A stretch of DNA of 7,955 bases, taken from contig NZ_CAKRLH010000071.1 of NCBI RefSeq assembly GCF_934359325.1, positions 1 to 7,955 on the forward strand. The letters run 5' to 3'. Within the stretch, counting starts at the first letter, position 1. Every line of letters begins with the position of its first letter. This DNA is from an uncultured Porphyromonas sp. GTDB taxonomy: Bacteria; Bacteroidota; Bacteroidia; Bacteroidales; Porphyromonadaceae. A program made the position numbers and the translations under genes. Below the pieces are notes generated by a model that ran no database searches, was not told where the DNA came from, and saw only the letters and a program-made list of their open reading frames with translations. Below, in pieces: positions 6,547-7,955 of the stretch.

Positions 6547-7116
6547 TCAGTCGGCGTACTCGCTGATATTGTCCTGCGTGGCGGCGTTGTAGTAATCGAT
6601 GAGGTACCACTTGTCGTCCGGGGACTCCCGGGCGAAGGTGTACTGCTCCAGGATGTCCGAGTCGAGGTATCCGGTGCAGAAGGATGCAGTGTCCCGCTCG
6701 ATGATGATCCATGAGGCGAAGTAGCCGGTGCTGTCAGGGGTGATGATCCGGAAGGGATCCTCAGCCACGTGGGGCGGGGTGATCCCGCTCGGCAGCAGGG
6801 TGCGTGATCGGACCACGCCGGCATCCCTGCGGAAGCTTACGAGGAAGGTACTCAGCGGCTCCACCCCCTGATTGCAGGGCGCATCGCTGCTTGCGAGGAG
6901 GGCGTTATTTGACTTGTAGGTCGCATAGGTACAGGGCTCCTCCTCCGGCTCGGCGACCGGCGGAAGGCTCTCCTCCATCGTCAGGGGAGCGGTCGTCGCC
7001 TCCTCCCATCCCTTCTCCTCCCTCTGGTCTTTGCTGCCGCTGCAGGAGAGGGATCCCATCAGCAGGAGTACCAGCACTGCGCTCCTCATCCCAAGCCTCT
7101 TCGCTCTCATGACCAT
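6547..7116 (-). CDS. Predicted lipoprotein, possibly DUF4348-like
   Basis: This 189-residue protein is not firmly recognised. It has a basic n-region (MRAKRLGMRS), a hydrophobic core (AVLVLLLMG) and a candidate lipidation Cys at residue 25 in GSLSCSGSKD, an imperfect lipobox. The residues after the Cys are charged (SGSKDQREEKGWEE), loosely like the acidic/lysine signals that send Bacteroidota lipoproteins to the cell surface. A Pro/Glu-rich linker (about 43-61) leads to a compact domain from about 62 to 178, with STFLVSFRRDAGVVRSRTLLPSG (89-111), WIIIERDTASFCTGYLD (136-152) and ILEQYTFARESPDDKWYLIDYYNA (155-178). The spacing of these blocks resembles the DUF4348 family of Bacteroidales lipoproteins, a low-confidence suggestion. 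Three more Cys (62, 81, 147) could form a disulfide. Starts at 7116, 7110 and 7089 are all possible; the first is listed. It lies 24 bases after the S4 gene, suggesting cotranscription. Confidence 0.75.
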   Translation of the reverse strand: MVMRAKRLGMRSAVLVLLLMGSLSCSGSKDQREEKGWEEATTAPLTMEESLPPVAEPEEEPCTYATYKSNNALLASSDAPCNQGVEPLSTFLVSFRRDAGVVRSRTLLPSGITPPHVAEDPFRIITPDSTGYFASWIIIERDTASFCTGYLDSDILEQYTFARESPDDKWYLIDYYNAATQDNISEYAD

Positions 7117-7140
7117 ATAGTATTAAGGTGTGACCCTGAC

Positions 7141-7500
7141 TTAGTCGTCGTAGATGTCCTCCTCGTACTCATCCGCCTTGGATCGAGTACGACGGTGCTT
7201 CTTCCGTCCCTTACGCAGCTCGCGACTCTTCGGATCCTCGTAGCGCTCATCCTCCTGCCGAAACTGCTTCCCCTTGCCGGCTTCGCTGCGTCCCAGCTCC
7301 TGGCGCTCCAGCCTGCGGAGGATTCCCTTGAGCGGGATCGAGACGTCATCCAGAGCGACGATGTCTCCCGAGCCGGCCTTGTCGCCGATCTGGATCTTCT
7401 GTCCATTGACAGTGACGCGCCCCTGACGGATATAGTCCTCAGCCTCACGTCGTGTGTAGTCGTAGTATTCTGCAATAATGCGACTTACTCGTACTTCCAT
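7141..7500 (-). CDS. Small S4-domain RNA-binding protein
   Basis: The 119-residue protein is an S4 RNA-binding domain with a charged tail. Residues about 2-55 carry the S4 pattern: RVSRIIAEYYDYTRREAEDYIRQGRVTVNGQKIQIGDKAGSGDIVAL. The RREAEDYI..GRVTVNG core is closest to the S4 module that precedes RsuA/RluB-type pseudouridine synthases, but no catalytic domain follows; the gene ends 64 residues later. The tail (about 61-119) is first strongly basic (RKGRKKHRRTRSK) and then strongly acidic (DEYEEDIYDD). Binding to structured RNA such as ribosomal RNA or tRNA is inferred from the fold; the target is unknown. Other small S4 proteins include Hsp15 and RqcP, which act on stalled 50S subunits, so a ribosome-associated role is a fair alternative. 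The ATG at 7498-7500 directly precedes the domain. A candidate promoter lies 55 bases upstream. Confidence 0.88.
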   Translation of the reverse strand: MEVRVSRIIAEYYDYTRREAEDYIRQGRVTVNGQKIQIGDKAGSGDIVALDDVSIPLKGILRRLERQELGRSEAGKGKQFRQEDERYEDPKSRELRKGRKKHRRTRSKADEYEEDIYDD

Positions 7501-7554
7501 GATGAAGTAAAATGATTAGAAAGTATTTCCAATGATTAACAATAGATTGGCATA

Positions 7555-7585
7555 CAAAAGTACTCTTTATTCCCATCAAAACAAG
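7555..7585 (-). promoter_or_regulatory. Candidate Bacteroidota-type promoter of the S4 gene
   Basis: On the minus strand TACTTTTG (7555-7562) fits the -7 consensus TAnnTTTG, and CTTG (7582-7585) lies 19 bases upstream, one mismatch from the -33 TTTG. The predicted start near 7548 gives an A/T-rich leader of about 47 bases before the S4 ATG. The repeat array at 7601-7666 begins 15 bases upstream of the -33 element, a position suited to a regulator site. Confidence 0.45.
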
Positions 7586-7600
7586 CACCTCCGGATCGGC

Positions 7601-7666
7601 TGATGACTAAACCCGATATTAGTGCGCACTAATACCGGGTTTAGTGATCACTAATACCGGGTTTAG
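7601..7666. repeat. Phased 22-bp array of CTAA-N8-TTAG blocks (nested dyads)
   Basis: Three blocks of CTAA-N8-TTAG occupy 7607-7622, 7629-7644 and 7651-7666. They are joined by six-base spacers TGCGCA (7623-7628) and TGATCA (7645-7650), and the array is preceded by TGATGA (7601-7606). The repeat period is 22 bases. Blocks 2 and 3 are identical (N8 = TACCGGGT). Block 1 (N8 = ACCCGATA) is their reverse complement with one change. So 7607-7624 and 7627-7644 form an 18-bp inverted repeat with one mismatch and a 2-base centre. The junctions form two dyads, TTAGTG-NN-CACTAA, centred at 7625.5 and 7647.5. It could be a multi-site operator, a hairpin-forming element or a dispersed repeat; the sequence alone does not decide. 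Confidence 0.85.
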
Positions 7667-7748
7667 ATTTTGCCCGTATCGGATCACTCCGGCAGCACCT
7701 TCCGGATGTGCTAAGTGCAGTAAGCAATTAGGGGGGCTTTGGCTCCGT

Positions 7749-7769
7749 CTGTGAGACGCTGTCTCATAG
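7749..7769. repeat. Short inverted repeat with 3-base loop
   Basis: CTGTGAGAC (7749-7757) and GTCTCATAG (7761-7769) can pair over nine positions, one of them a G-T pair, around the loop GCT. No T-run follows on either strand, so a rho-independent terminator is not supported. If the 37-codon ORF is real, this hairpin lies about 40 bases past its stop. Confidence 0.45.
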
Positions 7770-7808
7770 GACTATCCGGTTCGCTCTATTCCGATAATGT
7801 TCTGGTTA

Positions 7809-7922
7809 TTAGCTGTGTACAATGACTTTGACCGGTTGTTTTTTGTCACCCGCTGGGTTAATGTGAAAATTTAGTATTCCAAAACCTCCATTTTTCTTGA
7901 TTAGTCCGACTCTTTTTTCCAT
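7809..7922 (-). CDS. Possible small ORF, 37 codons, function unknown
   Basis: An ATG at 7920-7922 opens a frame of 37 codons ending in TAA at 7809-7811. The peptide is basic and Gly/Lys-rich, from MEKRVGLIKKNGGFGILNF through HINPAGDKKQPV to KVIVHS. An in-frame TGA upstream means it cannot be longer on the N-terminal side. Codons are A/T-rich compared with the neighbouring genes. The amino-acid composition looks protein-like rather than random, with alternating hydrophobic residues that could make two or three strands, but I do not recognise a family. A TTGTCT-C-AGACAA dyad sits four bases upstream of the ATG. It may be a true small protein, the remnant of a lost gene, or chance. Confidence 0.28.
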   Translation of the reverse strand: MEKRVGLIKKNGGFGILNFHINPAGDKKQPVKVIVHS

Positions 7923-7939
7923 ACATTTGTCTCAGACAA
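7922..7939 (+). promoter_or_regulatory. Dyad overlapping a possible rightward -7 box
   Basis: TTGTCT-C-AGACAA (7927-7939) is a perfect 6-bp dyad with a single central base. On the plus strand TACATTTG (7922-7929) fits TAnnTTTG and overlaps the left arm of the dyad. No clear TTTG is found 19-21 bases upstream (the nearest similar sequence is CTTG at 22), so the promoter is tentative. A gene reading rightward would begin outside the window. Confidence 0.28.
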
Positions 7940-7955
7940 GACAATTACAATCACC

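Larger units (their letters stand above)
7501..7955. other. A/T-richer non-coding region with repeats, no recognised gene
   Basis: This 455-base stretch upstream of the S4 gene is visibly richer in A and T than the coding DNA. It contains a candidate promoter (7555-7585), the CTAA/TTAG repeat array (7601-7666), an inverted repeat (7749-7769), one possible 37-codon ORF on the minus strand (7809-7922) and a small dyad at the right edge (7927-7939). I see no tRNA, rRNA, insertion-sequence terminal repeats or known riboswitch in it. Bases 7708-7748 and 7770-7808 show nothing I can name. Confidence 0.6.

Noticed and set aside
7607..7644. Hairpin at the array as a rho-independent terminator
   Set aside because: Neither strand shows a T-run directly after the stem, and a third copy of the block follows at the same spacing, which fits a repeat or operator better.
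7607..7666. Telomere-like CTAAACCC/GGGTTTAG motif
   Set aside because: The motif occurs only inside the 22-bp dyad units and is not a tandem heptamer; this is a bacterial chromosome segment, so the likeness is coincidence.
7601..7666. CRISPR array
   Set aside because: Repeat units are nearly contiguous with six-base related spacers, and no cas genes are present.
7740..7800. tRNA-like segment with GGTTCGCTC resembling a T-loop
   Set aside because: No acceptor stem, D-arm or seven-base anticodon loop can be built; the nearby hairpin has a three-base loop.

Overview
The window reads as a chromosomal segment of a Bacteroidota bacterium, most like the Bacteroidales/Porphyromonas group. The evidence is the gene content: ParA-ParB-DUF5683-MltD with LysM domains, ZapA followed by RNase Y, and a lipoprotein with a charged segment after its cysteine. 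Start codons also lack Shine-Dalgarno sequences and are preceded by A/T-rich leaders, and several gene starts lie just downstream of TAnnTTTG boxes, the Bacteroidota -7 promoter element. Species cannot be fixed from sequence reading alone. Coding DNA is G/C-rich, which produces many long antisense shadow frames; these are left out.

All ten well-supported genes lie on the minus strand, so transcription runs from right to left. In transcription order they are: a small S4 RNA-binding protein (7141-7500), a predicted lipoprotein (6547-7116), parA (5674-6462), parB (4763-5677), a DUF5683 membrane protein (4028-4759), mltD (2559-4019), fabD (1450-2334), a coiled-coil protein that may be ZapB-like (1109-1432), zapA (733-1065), and the N-terminal 231 codons of rny (1-695), which runs off the left edge.

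Three transcription units are suggested. The first is the S4 protein plus lipoprotein, from a promoter near 7555-7585. The second is parA-parB-DUF5683-mltD, tightly packed with an ATGA overlap and gaps of 3 and 8 bases, starting after a stem-loop and -7 box at 6489-6541. The third is fabD-coiled coil-zapA-rny, from a promoter near 2383-2414 in a 224-base gap. The second joins chromosome segregation to cell-wall cleavage. The third joins fatty-acid initiation, the division ring and mRNA decay.

The right end (7501-7955) is a 455-base A/T-richer region with no recognised gene. It holds the most unusual structure in the window: a regular array of CTAA-N8-TTAG blocks separated by six-base TGNNCA-type spacers, with a 22-bp period (7601-7666). 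It also holds two further inverted repeats, a candidate 37-codon ORF on the minus strand (7809-7922), and a possible rightward promoter at the edge. No CRISPR array, tRNA, rRNA, insertion sequence or convincing parS site was seen.
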